A DNA stretch of 64,000 nt from DYFT01 sp041695085 (GTDB lineage Bacteria > Bacteroidota > Ignavibacteria > UBA10030), in contig JBGFRO010000027.1 of the NCBI GenBank assembly GCA_041695085.1, positions 1-64,000 on the forward strand, written 5' to 3'. Shown here piece by piece: positions 47,404 through 56,170 of this stretch. The position numbers and the translations under genes were made by a program. The notes below the pieces were generated by a model that searched no databases, was not told the DNA's origin, and worked only from the letters and a program-made list of their open reading frames with translations. How positions within the stretch are numbered: position 1 is the stretch's first letter; the number at the start of each line of letters is the position of its first letter.

Positions 47404-48867
47404 TTATCGGTTGAAGGCTTTGCGTGCACGGAGTTCGATGGTTCGGATGGAGTCTTTGTAAAAATCGTTTCGGTTGGCACGCTCGACGGAGAGCGCTGCG
47501 TCGGTATTCCCTTCCCAGCGCCGACAGAGGTAGATCGGTTCGTAGATCCGACCAATCTGATACTCACGCGAGAGCCGGAGCGACACGGCATAATCTTCAC
47601 CGTAGCTCACGTTGGGGACGCGGACCTGGCGGAGAAGGTCCGTTTGAAACGCACGAGGTGCACCTAAGCCGTTGATGCGGAGGGCGTTGTTGCGACCGTT
47701 GTCGGGAGTCCATTCGCGGTGATCGATAAGCCCCGGCGGCATCTCCTCCAATTGCATGTTCACGAGCTTATAGGAGCCGATCACTATCGCCACATCTTCG
47801 GAGCGGAAGGCGTTCAGAATCTTCTGGAGCGTGTCGGGACCGCTGTAGAGATCATCCGAATCGAGTTGAACAGCATACCTTCCGCAATATTCGGAGAAAA
47901 TCGCCTCGTTCCAACATCCGCCGATTCCCAAATCTTGTCTTGTCGGAACGATGTGAACAACGTTGGAGTGCCGTGAGGCAAGATCGTGCACGATGTCTGT
48001 CGTCCCATCCGTCGAATGATTATCCACGATAATGATGTTGAAGCTCGCATCGACCTTTTGCTGAAGCACGCTCCAGACGGCATCGGCAATGGTCCGCTCC
48101 CGATTTCTTACCGGAATGACGACGCTCGCCTCCACCGGAAAACGCATATCGGACCGCGGAACATTCTTGAACGTGGGCTTCAGATACGCACCGACGTTCT
48201 TCAAATGCTGAGTCACCGTGGCTTCCATTTCCTTCTGCACTGCCTGATTGCGAGGATCGACGTAGTCAAACTGCTTCTCCCCCGTTTTGCGAAGGTCTGA
48301 CTCAAGGTTCGTTGCAAGGAATTCCTGGAGGTGAAAGAGGTCATGTTCGATTGACACCTTCAGCCGGAGATCGTACAAGCCTGCATATTCGACCGGCGGT
48401 ACGTTTCCGAACTTCTTTAGAGCGCTCTTCACAGCATTCGTTGAAAAACAGTGTATCGGGCCGAAGTCAAATCCATCCCGCAAGCTCCCTTCTTGATACT
48501 CGATGACGGGATGTTCGGATCTTACTCCCTCTTTGATCTCGTAGTAATCGGCGTACACCATGCCCGCTCCCGTGTCGCGCAACACCGTTGCGAATCGCTC
48601 AAGACTCCCCTGGCCGAGTTGCAGACTTTGACTGTGCGCCACAAAGAGAAGCATGTCGGTCTTGCACGATTCAACGATGGAGTTCAGCGCGATGCCGGCG
48701 CCGAGACGAGGTCCCATGACCTCGAAACACTTTGGGTGTCGCGGAGCATACCCGCCGTCGTGCAGAACGACGACGGATTGAACAAGGGACGAATCGGCGA
48801 ATTGTTGAAGGGTTGTGTCGAACTGCGGCGAGGAGTTGTACGGTAGAACGGCGGTAATGATGCTCAT
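47404..48867 (-). CDS. Family 2 glycosyltransferase with an extra N-terminal GT-A-like region
   Basis: A 487-residue protein. Residues about 247-487 form a clear GT2 domain: ASVVIPVRNRERTIADAVWS, IIIVDNHSTDGT, and AVQLDSDDLY with the DxD metal motif, ending with GEDYAVSLRLSR. Residues 1-230 also look GT-A-like (SIITAVLPYNSSPQFD...SVVVLHDGG, MVYADYYE), but without an obvious DxD. There are no membrane spans, so it should act in the cytoplasm. Its ATG overlaps the stop of the sugar kinase gene (ATGA). Donor and acceptor are unknown. Confidence 0.8.
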   Translation of the reverse strand: MSIITAVLPYNSSPQFDTTLQQFADSSLVQSVVVLHDGGYAPRHPKCFEVMGPRLGAGIALNSIVESCKTDMLLFVAHSQSLQLGQGSLERFATVLRDTGAGMVYADYYEIKEGVRSEHPVIEYQEGSLRDGFDFGPIHCFSTNAVKSALKKFGNVPPVEYAGLYDLRLKVSIEHDLFHLQEFLATNLESDLRKTGEKQFDYVDPRNQAVQKEMEATVTQHLKNVGAYLKPTFKNVPRSDMRFPVEASVVIPVRNRERTIADAVWSVLQQKVDASFNIIIVDNHSTDGTTDIVHDLASRHSNVVHIVPTRQDLGIGGCWNEAIFSEYCGRYAVQLDSDDLYSGPDTLQKILNAFRSEDVAIVIGSYKLVNMQLEEMPPGLIDHREWTPDNGRNNALRINGLGAPRAFQTDLLRQVRVPNVSYGEDYAVSLRLSREYQIGRIYEPIYLCRRWEGNTDAALSVERANRNDFYKDSIRTIELRARKAFNR

Positions 48868-49817
48868 AGAGTCTTTCGTACTGTTGCACTTGCCAGCAGC
48901 ACCGCGCCGTAGACAGGGCTCGCCTCCGGCGGGACGATGGAAATTTGCGGCAACGAGAAGGTAATCTTATGTCGTAAGATTCTTGTGAAGACGTTGTCGC
49001 TCGTAATGACGCTGCCGATGAAGGCCAACGGGACTCGCTGACGGACGCGCGAGGTGCGTTCGAGCTTCATCAACATTGCGCGCACGTGTTCGGTCAGCTC
49101 AAACGTCGCTCGGTTCAGAATTCGGGCCGCCTCGGCATCATTTTGCTCGGCGGCCTCGATCACCAGCGGGGCCACGGAAGCGATATCAAAATTTTCCCGA
49201 TACACCGCCGTGATGATGTGTTCTTGCGTAGAAAGATTAAACTCCTTTGCCAGAAGCTCTGTCAGGAGTGTCGGTTTTCCCCGTTCATCCAACTGTTTCG
49301 TCACCGCATTGAGTGCATCGCGGCCAAGAACATATCCGCTCCCTTCATCTCCTAACAATCTTCCCCACCCTCCGACGCGATGGACAACTCCCTCCTGATC
49401 CTTACCGAAAGCGATGGAGCCTGTGCCGGCAATAAGGATGATTCCGACCTTTCCTTTGAATGCCCCTTCGAGGGCAATCCGTGCATCACTTTCAATCCGC
49501 ACATCGCGCAATGCCCCCCCCTTCTGCTCAGCATGGTGAAGCAAGCCAACCCGCATCCGTTCCTGATCCCCTGCACGTCCTGCCCCCGTTAATCCAGCCG
49601 TCACACACGCAATGTCACTGATCGCACAACCGATCTGTTGACAGCACGCCTCGATAAGCGAATAAATCGTTGCGGCCGCCTTCTCAACCCCGATGATCTG
49701 AAAGTTGGAAGCTCCGCCCGTTTCCTCCACCAGCGCATTCCCGCGAAGATCGGCTAACATGGCGGCCGTCTTCGTCCCACCGCCATCCAAACCGATCACA
49801 AATTGCTGTTTTGTCAT
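48864..49817 (-). CDS. BadF/BadG-family sugar kinase (GlcNAc/MurNAc kinase-like)
   Basis: A 317-residue ASKHA kinase: FVIGLDGGGTKTAAMLAD (phosphate 1), VTAGLTGAGRAGD, IESDARIALEGAFKGKVGIILIAGTGS and GGWGRLLGDEGSGYVLGRDAL, the usual pattern of N-acetylglucosamine and N-acetylmuramic acid kinases. I chose the ATG at 49817, with GAGG 7 nt upstream; the upstream extension is not conserved. It is the first gene of the cell-wall-recycling island and overlaps the glycosyltransferase start by 4 nt. Whether it makes the 1- or 6-phosphate is not visible in the sequence. Confidence 0.85.
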   Translation of the reverse strand: MTKQQFVIGLDGGGTKTAAMLADLRGNALVEETGGASNFQIIGVEKAAATIYSLIEACCQQIGCAISDIACVTAGLTGAGRAGDQERMRVGLLHHAEQKGGALRDVRIESDARIALEGAFKGKVGIILIAGTGSIAFGKDQEGVVHRVGGWGRLLGDEGSGYVLGRDALNAVTKQLDERGKPTLLTELLAKEFNLSTQEHIITAVYRENFDIASVAPLVIEAAEQNDAEAARILNRATFELTEHVRAMLMKLERTSRVRQRVPLAFIGSVITSDNVFTRILRHKITFSLPQISIVPPEASPVYGAVLLASATVRKTL

Positions 49818-49930
49818 ACACGAGCCTCGATGAAAGTAGAGAGTTTTGGAGGGAAATGCAAGGTAAGTTACCGTCAGTCCTTCAGAAAGTCTCCGGGGGA
49901 ACTGACCACGTTTTACGTTTTGCATCTGAC

Positions 49931-50206
49931 ATGATAAAGCTCGCACCGGCTTCGTTGTTCTTCCGAAAATTGTTCAGTATCATCACACATCATTTGCCGG
50001 ATCTCGACCCATCGTCGTATGCGAACATCGTTCTCCCGATGAGCATGCCCGCGTGGGGAGAAGCGCTCTCAGAAGCACAAATCGACCTGCTGATCGACTA
50101 CCTCAAAACATTTTGTCGCGATGTCCACTGGCCGCAAGGGGAACTGAACTTCCGGCGTGCTCAGGTAACGACGGGGGAATATGCAGATGGAGGATTGTGG
50201 TGGTAA
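49931..50206 (+). pseudogene. Truncated cytochrome c remnant lacking the haem-binding site
   Basis: The frame contains PMSMPAWGEALSEAQIDLLIDYLKTF followed by a WPQGELN tail. This matches the C-terminal half of small class I cytochromes c: the MPAWG axial-Met segment and the C-terminal helix. The CxxCH haem site and N-terminal half are missing; upstream codons (ATG at 49811) resemble nothing and lie over the start of the divergent kinase gene. I read it as a decayed 5'-truncated gene. A short expressed protein of other function cannot be excluded. Confidence 0.5.
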
Positions 50207-50256
50207 GAGGAAAATATTTGTTCATTTGAACTGAAACCAATTTGATGCAGATGCGG

Positions 50257-50285
50257 TTTAACTGATTGATCATTTCAACTATTCT
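50257..50285 (+). promoter_or_regulatory. Possible promoter for the TlpA-DsbD operon
   Basis: TTTAAC (50257-50262), 17 nt, TATTCT (50280-50285), ending 34 nt upstream of the TlpA start. The spacing is ideal but the -35 box is only a partial match. Confidence 0.33.
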
Positions 50286-50319
50286 ACAAATCATTTCATC
50301 ATATTCAGTGAGGGTTACG

Positions 50320-50805
50320 ATGCGCATCGCTCTATCTTTCCTTCTGGTAGTTGGACTCACGTTTCTTTTTGCCGAAACTTCATTCGGGCAGACAAAAAAG
50401 AAAGCTCCCACATTTGCCCTGCAGGACGCCAACGGTAACGTTTTCGATCTGAGCAAACAACGTGGAAAAGTCGTGGTGGTGAATTTCTGGGCAACCTGGT
50501 GCGGTCCGTGCCGGCGGGAAATTCCCGATTTCATAGAGGTCTATAAGGAGTACAAAAGTAAAGGGGTCGAGATTGTCGGGATCTCACTCGACGACGGCGG
50601 GTGGAAGGATGTGAGACCGTACCTCCAGAGAACACCAATCAACTATCCAATCGTCATCGGAGATGAAAAGTTGGCGATGGCGTATGGGAATATTCGTGCG
50701 ATCCCAACAACATTCATCATCGATAAACAGGGGAACATCGCCGATCAACACGTTGGCCTGATGACGAAGAGACAACTTGAAGCGAAGATCAAAGAGCTCC
50801 TGTAA
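50320..50805 (+). CDS. TlpA/ResA-type thiol-disulfide oxidoreductase, exported
   Basis: A 161-residue protein with a signal peptide (cleavage near SFGQ, residue 24) and a thioredoxin fold. WATWCGPCRREIPD gives the CxxC pair C61-C64, and AIPTTFIID the cis-Pro. ResA/TlpA/CcmG-type proteins reduce periplasmic thiols, for instance apocytochrome c haem sites. The ATG at 50320 has GAGGG upstream; the longer frame from 50266 is not supported. The dsbD gene starts 20 nt later and would supply electrons, so the two form an operon. Confidence 0.93.
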   Translation: MRIALSFLLVVGLTFLFAETSFGQTKKKAPTFALQDANGNVFDLSKQRGKVVVVNFWATWCGPCRREIPDFIEVYKEYKSKGVEIVGISLDDGGWKDVRPYLQRTPINYPIVIGDEKLAMAYGNIRAIPTTFIIDKQGNIADQHVGLMTKRQLEAKIKELL

Positions 50806-50825
50806 CTCGGCCTTTTGAGAGACCA

Positions 50826-52634
50826 ATGAGAATCTCCATACCGATGCATTCGATTCTTGCCGCAGTTGTTCTCCTCCTGCTTTGGATTTCTCCCCTTCCA
50901 GCACGGCAAGGGTTCGGCGGACTGAGCTCGAGTGCAAGCAAGGTCAGCGTCGAGACCAAAACATCGCTCGAGAAGATCCCTGCCGGCTCCAGCCTGAAAG
51001 TTGCCGTGATCCTCGCGATTGCGGAAGGATGGCACATCAACTCCAGCACCCCTACGCACAACTACCTTATCGGAACATCGCTTGAGCTGGTGCCAAAGGA
51101 AGGAATCATCCTTTCGGACCTCAGCTATCCGGTGGGGAAAGATGTGAAGTTTGCATTTGCCGATGAGGCTCTTAATGTGTATGAAGACCGCGCGACGATC
51201 TTCCTCACGCTGAAGTTCTCCGAAAAACTTCCGCCGGGTCGCGATACGCTTCGCGCAAAGCTACGCGTCCAAGCATGCAACGATCAAGTTTGCCTTGCCC
51301 CCTCGATCATCGACGTTGTCATCCCAGTCGAGATCGTTTCCGCACACGAACCAGCAAGAGCGATCAACGACGATATCTTCTCTGGCTATACGACTTCATC
51401 TTCCGTTGAAGTGTCCGATGGCGGTGACATTGGCAAGTTGCTCGACGAGGGAGGCGGCCTTGCGGCCTTCATCGCCATCTTTCTCGTTGGCCTCGCGTTG
51501 AATCTCACGCCTTGCGTTTACCCAATGATGTCCGTCACCGTCTCCCTCTTCGGCGCGCAGACCGAAACCAATGCGCTCAAAGTCTTCCTGAAAGCTGTGA
51601 CGTATGTGCTCGGTATCGTCACGATGTACACAGTGCTTGGCGTCAGCGCCGCTCTGAGCGGTGAATTGTTCGGCAGCTGGCTTCAGAGTCCGTGGGTTCT
51701 CGGCGGCATCGGTTTGCTCTTGATTGGATTAGCGCTAAGTAGCTTTGGCTTGTATCAAATCCAAATGCCCTACTGGCTCACCAATCGGTTGGGAGGGACA
51801 GCCGGAACCGGACTCATCGGTCTCTTCATCTCCGGTCTCGTGGTCGGAGTATTTGCGGCGCCCTGCATCGGTCCCCCTGTCATTGCTTTGCTCACCCTCG
51901 TCAGCTCAAAAGCCGACCCGGTATTCGGATTCTGGGTCTTCTTTACGCTCTCGATCGGTCTGGGCTTTCCGTATCTCATCCTCGGTACGTTTTCCGGAAT
52001 GATCAAAAAAATTCCTCGCTCCGGTGCCTGGTTGATCTGGGTAGAACGATTGTTCGGGGTAGTGCTCGCGGGAGCGGGATTGTTCTACCTCTCTGTCGCT
52101 TTCTTGCCAAAATACTCCGCCTACGTGGTGCCGCTCGTGCTCATCGTGGGTGGACTCTATCTCGGATTTCTGGAGCCTTCGGGCAAGGAGAAGAGGGGTT
52201 TCCTCCGACTGAAGTGGGCGTTCGGTGTGCTTGCGGTGATGTTCGGTGTAGTGACCGCGAACGCGTTGCGAGAACCGGGTATTGTCTGGGAACCGTTCTC
52301 GGAATCGCGACTTGATGAGGCGAGGAACGCCGGACAGCCGGTGATGATGGATTTCTACGCTGATTGGTGCATTCCGTGTATAGAGCTGGACAAGAAAACG
52401 TTCGTCGACCCGGAAGTGATTGCAGCCACACAAGACTTTGTTCGCCTGAAAGTCGATCTCACCCACTTCGATTCACCGGAATCGGAGGCGTTGCGGAAGA
52501 AGTACAGTATTTCGGGCGTTCCGACCATCGTCTTCCTCAATACACGCGGAGAAGAGGTTGGAGAGGCAAGAGTAGTGGGTTACTTGCCGCCGGCGGAATT
52601 TTTGGAGAGGGTGTCTGCGGCCCGGCAGAATTAA
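50826..52634 (+). CDS. dsbD: Thiol:disulfide interchange protein DsbD
   Basis: Carries electrons from cytoplasmic thioredoxin across the inner membrane to periplasmic oxidoreductases. The 602-residue protein has all three DsbD parts: an exported N-terminal immunoglobulin-like domain with C151/C156, eight or so membrane spans with the redox pair C230 (LTPCVYPM) and C347 (AAPCIGPP), and a C-terminal thioredoxin domain with C515/C518 (ADWCIPC). All six key cysteines are present. The natural partner is the TlpA-type protein encoded 20 nt upstream; the DsbC or CcmG equivalents are otherwise not in the window. Confidence 0.97.
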   Translation: MRISIPMHSILAAVVLLLLWISPLPARQGFGGLSSSASKVSVETKTSLEKIPAGSSLKVAVILAIAEGWHINSSTPTHNYLIGTSLELVPKEGIILSDLSYPVGKDVKFAFADEALNVYEDRATIFLTLKFSEKLPPGRDTLRAKLRVQACNDQVCLAPSIIDVVIPVEIVSAHEPARAINDDIFSGYTTSSSVEVSDGGDIGKLLDEGGGLAAFIAIFLVGLALNLTPCVYPMMSVTVSLFGAQTETNALKVFLKAVTYVLGIVTMYTVLGVSAALSGELFGSWLQSPWVLGGIGLLLIGLALSSFGLYQIQMPYWLTNRLGGTAGTGLIGLFISGLVVGVFAAPCIGPPVIALLTLVSSKADPVFGFWVFFTLSIGLGFPYLILGTFSGMIKKIPRSGAWLIWVERLFGVVLAGAGLFYLSVAFLPKYSAYVVPLVLIVGGLYLGFLEPSGKEKRGFLRLKWAFGVLAVMFGVVTANALREPGIVWEPFSESRLDEARNAGQPVMMDFYADWCIPCIELDKKTFVDPEVIAATQDFVRLKVDLTHFDSPESEALRKKYSISGVPTIVFLNTRGEEVGEARVVGYLPPAEFLERVSAARQN

Positions 52635-52705
52635 GTTCACGAAGTCTGACACGCTCTCGCACGAACCATGAAGTGATCAGAAATCTTTGTTCCGCTTTCT
52701 CAGAA

Positions 52706-52744
52706 TCCCGCTCAATAGCGGAATCCAAAGAGCGGGACCTTTTG
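52706..52744 (+). terminator. Rho-independent terminator after dsbD
   Basis: TCCCGCTC (52706-52713) pairs perfectly with GAGCGGGA (52730-52737) around a 16-nt loop, followed by CCTTTTG. It lies 72 nt past the dsbD stop. An alternative stem (TCCGC with GCGGA) overlaps the left arm. Confidence 0.6.
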
Positions 52745-52805
52745 TACACAGTGTTCATTCCTAAGAAGCTGAGAACTATTATCACTACGCGCCCGATCCT
52801 CGCTT

Positions 52806-54944
52806 ATGTCCCACCCCATATCACAGAGAGAACGAACTCCGAATCGTCTCATCCACGAAAAGAGTCCCTACCTTCTTCAACACGCGTACAATCCGGTCGA
52901 TTGGTTCCCGTGGGGGACGGAAGCTTTCGAAAAAGCACGCCGCGAAGATAAACCCATCTTCCTCTCGATCGGTTATTCGACATGTTATTGGTGTCACGTA
53001 ATGGAGCGCGAGGTGTTTGAGAATGAAGAGCTTGCGCGCTTGATGAACGAACTGTTTGTTAACATCAAAGTGGATCGCGAGGAACGTCCCGACATCGACC
53101 GCATCTATATGTCTGCTCTGCAAGCCATGACGGGCAGCGGAGGATGGCCGATGTCGATGTTCCTGGGACACGATCTACGTCCTTTCTATGGGGCCACGTA
53201 CATTCCCCCGCGTCCTCAGTACGGTCGTCCGGGATTTGCGGAGGTCCTTCAGAGAATTCACGAGGTGTGGAAACAAGATCGCGCGCACATTCACCAAGTG
53301 GGCGAACGCATACACGATCTGCTGCAGAACATGTCTGCACCCGAGTCCGCAATCGTCGAGGCAGATTCCCGCGTGTTCGATCTTGCGTACGAGTCATTCC
53401 TCAAGTCGTATGACGAGGTGAATGGCGGATTCGGCGGCGCTCCGAAGTTCCCTCGCCCCACCGTTTACGCATTTCTCCTTCGCTACTACAAAAGAACGGG
53501 CAAGCAGTATGCGCTCGACATGGTACTGAAAACCCTCGATACAATGGCGAGAGGCGGAATGTACGATCATCTCGGTGGAGGATTTCATCGATACGCGACC
53601 GACGAGCGTTGGCACGTTCCTCATTTTGAAAAAATGTTGTACGACCAAGCCCAGCTGGTCATGTCCTACGTCGAAGCGTATCAGCTGACACACGATGAAT
53701 CCTATGCAATCGTCGCTCGCGACATCCTTGCCTACGTACGGGACCGGATGACCGATCAGGAAGGGGGATTCTATTCGGCGGAAGATGCAGAGAGCGCAAT
53801 CTCGCTGGAAAGTCCGACCAAGAAGGAAGAGGGCGCGTACTATGTATGGAAACACGACGAGCTTGCCGAGGTGCTTGAACGCAATGAAGCGGAGGTGTTT
53901 TTCAGAACGTTTGGCATCGAGAAAGATGGAAATGTTCTTGCCGATCCGCACGGTGTATTTCGCGGGAAGAACATTCTCTCCCTTCGCCACACCTCTTCAG
54001 AAGTCGCACAACAACTGGGACTGACGAGGGAGGAGGTAGAGCGGCATCTTTTGTCTGCCCGAAAAAAAGTCCTGGCGGCTCGCAAGAAACGACCGGCGCC
54101 GCATCTCGACGACAAAATACTGGTGTCGTGGAATGGGTTGATGATATCCGCATTTGCGAAGGCACATCAGGTTCTGGGTGATGACGAATACCTGTATGAG
54201 GCGCGGCGGGGTTCGGAATTTATCCTCGCGAAACTCGCAGATCGAACATCCGGACAGCTCCTCCGCCGCTATCGCGACGGCGAGGCTCGATTCGAAGCCC
54301 AACTGGAGGACTACGCGTTTCTGGTGCAAGCGTTGCTCGACCTCTTTGAGGCGTCCTTCGATTTGAAGTACCTGAAAGATGCGATCGTCTTCACGGAACG
54401 GATGAATCAGCTCTTCTTCGACAAACAACAAGGAGGGTTCTTCGACACCTCGGGAAACGACGCAACAGTACTGGTGCGAACAAAGGAATGGTATGATGGG
54501 GCTGAACCCAGCGGCAATGCGATCGCCATTTTGAATCTCCTCCGCCTCTCGCAGGTCACCGGGAACACGGAGTTTGAGGCGATGGCCCGAAAATCACTCA
54601 CCTTCTTTGGTCAGAAAATAACCCAAGCCCCTCACGCCTCTCCACAGATGCTCATCGCACTCGAGTTCAGTCGTTCTCAACCCAAACAGATTGTGATCGC
54701 AGGCGAGGCCGACGATCCTCGCGCACAGCTGTTGCTGAAAGAAATCCATTCCCATTTCATTCCGTATAAAATCGTTCTTCGAAATGACGGGAATGTCGAG
54801 TTCGCCAAGCTCTCTTCGTTTGCGACGTACCTGGAACTGATGAAACCGATCAACGGAAAACCGACCGCCTACGTCTGCGTCGATTATTCGTGCAAGCTAC
54901 CCACGGATGATCCAGATGAACTACGGAGTCAGTTGCTCAAGTGA
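52806..54944 (+). CDS. YyaL/DUF255-type thioredoxin-domain protein
   Basis: A 712-residue cytoplasmic-looking protein. It has the family start RLIHEKSPYLLQHAYNPVDW, a thioredoxin-like domain with STCYWCHVME (C60, C63), and a long (alpha/alpha)6-barrel-like domain with FGGAPKFPRP and HLGGGFHRYATDERWHVPHFEKMLYDQA. The family is widespread from bacteria to mammals (SPATA20) without an established reaction. The barrel resembles sugar epimerases and glycosidases. No Shine-Dalgarno is obvious before the ATG. It lies 171 nt after dsbD beyond a terminator. Confidence 0.9.
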   Translation: MSHPISQRERTPNRLIHEKSPYLLQHAYNPVDWFPWGTEAFEKARREDKPIFLSIGYSTCYWCHVMEREVFENEELARLMNELFVNIKVDREERPDIDRIYMSALQAMTGSGGWPMSMFLGHDLRPFYGATYIPPRPQYGRPGFAEVLQRIHEVWKQDRAHIHQVGERIHDLLQNMSAPESAIVEADSRVFDLAYESFLKSYDEVNGGFGGAPKFPRPTVYAFLLRYYKRTGKQYALDMVLKTLDTMARGGMYDHLGGGFHRYATDERWHVPHFEKMLYDQAQLVMSYVEAYQLTHDESYAIVARDILAYVRDRMTDQEGGFYSAEDAESAISLESPTKKEEGAYYVWKHDELAEVLERNEAEVFFRTFGIEKDGNVLADPHGVFRGKNILSLRHTSSEVAQQLGLTREEVERHLLSARKKVLAARKKRPAPHLDDKILVSWNGLMISAFAKAHQVLGDDEYLYEARRGSEFILAKLADRTSGQLLRRYRDGEARFEAQLEDYAFLVQALLDLFEASFDLKYLKDAIVFTERMNQLFFDKQQGGFFDTSGNDATVLVRTKEWYDGAEPSGNAIAILNLLRLSQVTGNTEFEAMARKSLTFFGQKITQAPHASPQMLIALEFSRSQPKQIVIAGEADDPRAQLLLKEIHSHFIPYKIVLRNDGNVEFAKLSSFATYLELMKPINGKPTAYVCVDYSCKLPTDDPDELRSQLLK

Positions 54945-55006
54945 GCATGAACCATGAGTTGCAATCGTACGTATCATCTCTGACCGACGCCGTGAGAGAA
55001 TTGCTT

Positions 55007-55040
55007 TTCGTCCTTCCGTTGAGGCACACGGAAGAACGAA
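55007..55040. repeat. 13-bp inverted repeat between the YyaL gene and the barrel-protein gene
   Basis: 55007-55019 pairs with 55028-55040 with one mismatch around an 8-nt loop. No T-run follows on either strand. It may act in mRNA end formation or stability for the 52806 gene. Confidence 0.5.
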
Positions 55041-55072
55041 TTGCCCAACATTGATTACACAAGGAGGGTCAC

Positions 55073-55918
55073 ATGAAGACGGTCTCTGCCATCATCATAC
55101 TGGTTGTTCTCACTCCGCCTCTTCTTCATGCACAATGTTCCGACGCTGGTGTCTGCTCTGTCGGGAAACATGAGTCAACGCTCTACCACGCCGTCGGGTT
55201 CAGTTATGCGTTTGGAAAAAGTGGAAAGGAAGACGATTTGAAGTTTCATACGATCGGTTTTGATGCAACGATCCGGGCATTTCAGGAGACGAGGTTGATC
55301 GTATCACTTGCCTGGTCGTCCCAATCGGGGCCGCTGGGTTCGACTTCGGGACTTGGGGATCTGAGTCTACTTGTACATCATATGCTTTCGCGCGGCACCT
55401 CCGGACAATGGAACATTCAGTTTGGAGGCAAATTCGCAACTGGCGAGGTACATGGAGCCGATCTTCCACAGGCGTACCAGAGCGGATTAGGAACAAACGA
55501 TCTTCTCTTTGGACTTTCATACGCGAAAGATAAGCTGACTGCGGCGGTAGGCTACCAACTTTCCCGCGGTCGCAGCGAAAACAGATTGACGCGATTGAAA
55601 CGGGGCGACGATCTGATGCTGCGCGCTGGTTACGAAGTAACTGCCAGTTCATTACGCACTCATCTCGAGTTGCTCGCGATCAAACGTCTTCACAAATCGA
55701 GCGTACGGGCATTCACCGTCACTCCGACGGAGCAATTTGTTGAAGTCGAAGGAAGCAATCAACTTCAGGTCAATGTGGTGGGACGAGCGATCTATCCCCT
55801 CGCCGATCAATATTCCCTGCAGGTGCTTGCTGCGATACCTCTCCTCAAACGCGACGTAAACCTCGATGGACTGACGCGTGCGGTGACGGTCTCAGCGGGC
55901 ATTCAATTCTCCTTTTAG
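55073..55918 (+). CDS. Exported beta-barrel-like protein of unknown function
   Basis: A 281-residue protein with a signal peptide (cleavage near LLHAQ, residue 21) and then a short segment with two cysteines (CSDAGVC). After that it consists of alternating hydrophobic/polar strands rich in Gly, Tyr and Leu (GFSYAFG, LGDLSLLVHHML, LLFGLSYA, LMLRAGYEV), ending in a Phe (VSAGIQFSF). The C-terminal aromatic residue and strand pattern suggest an outer-membrane barrel. I do not recognise a specific family. AAGGAGGG precedes the ATG. The next gene is a membrane sensor kinase 253 nt downstream. Confidence 0.7.
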   Translation: MKTVSAIIILVVLTPPLLHAQCSDAGVCSVGKHESTLYHAVGFSYAFGKSGKEDDLKFHTIGFDATIRAFQETRLIVSLAWSSQSGPLGSTSGLGDLSLLVHHMLSRGTSGQWNIQFGGKFATGEVHGADLPQAYQSGLGTNDLLFGLSYAKDKLTAAVGYQLSRGRSENRLTRLKRGDDLMLRAGYEVTASSLRTHLELLAIKRLHKSSVRAFTVTPTEQFVEVEGSNQLQVNVVGRAIYPLADQYSLQVLAAIPLLKRDVNLDGLTRAVTVSAGIQFSF

Positions 55919-56170
55919 CACAGAAGTTTTGCAGCTGTCCATCTTCCGCTTGCCCGCTCCGAGGCGATTGTGTATATTGCGTCTGCACCTGTTGACGAGC
56001 ACCTCTTCGCGTGAACATGAAGACGATCCCGCCTTTGTCAAACAAGTCCTCGGAGGGTGACTTGCGTGTGGAACATTCTCCCCCTTTCCTCGTTCATGCA
56101 CGTGTGTCGATCCTGCCTTTGCCAATTACCACTCCAACCCGAACCGTCTTGTGAAGAGAGGAGAGGCGCC

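Larger units (their letters stand above)
49818..50319. other. Divergent intergenic region
   Basis: 502 nt between the kinase gene (-) and the TlpA gene (+). It holds only the cytochrome c remnant and a possible promoter for the plus-strand genes. The minus-strand promoter for the recycling island must lie here, but I could not pick a convincing one. Confidence 0.5.
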
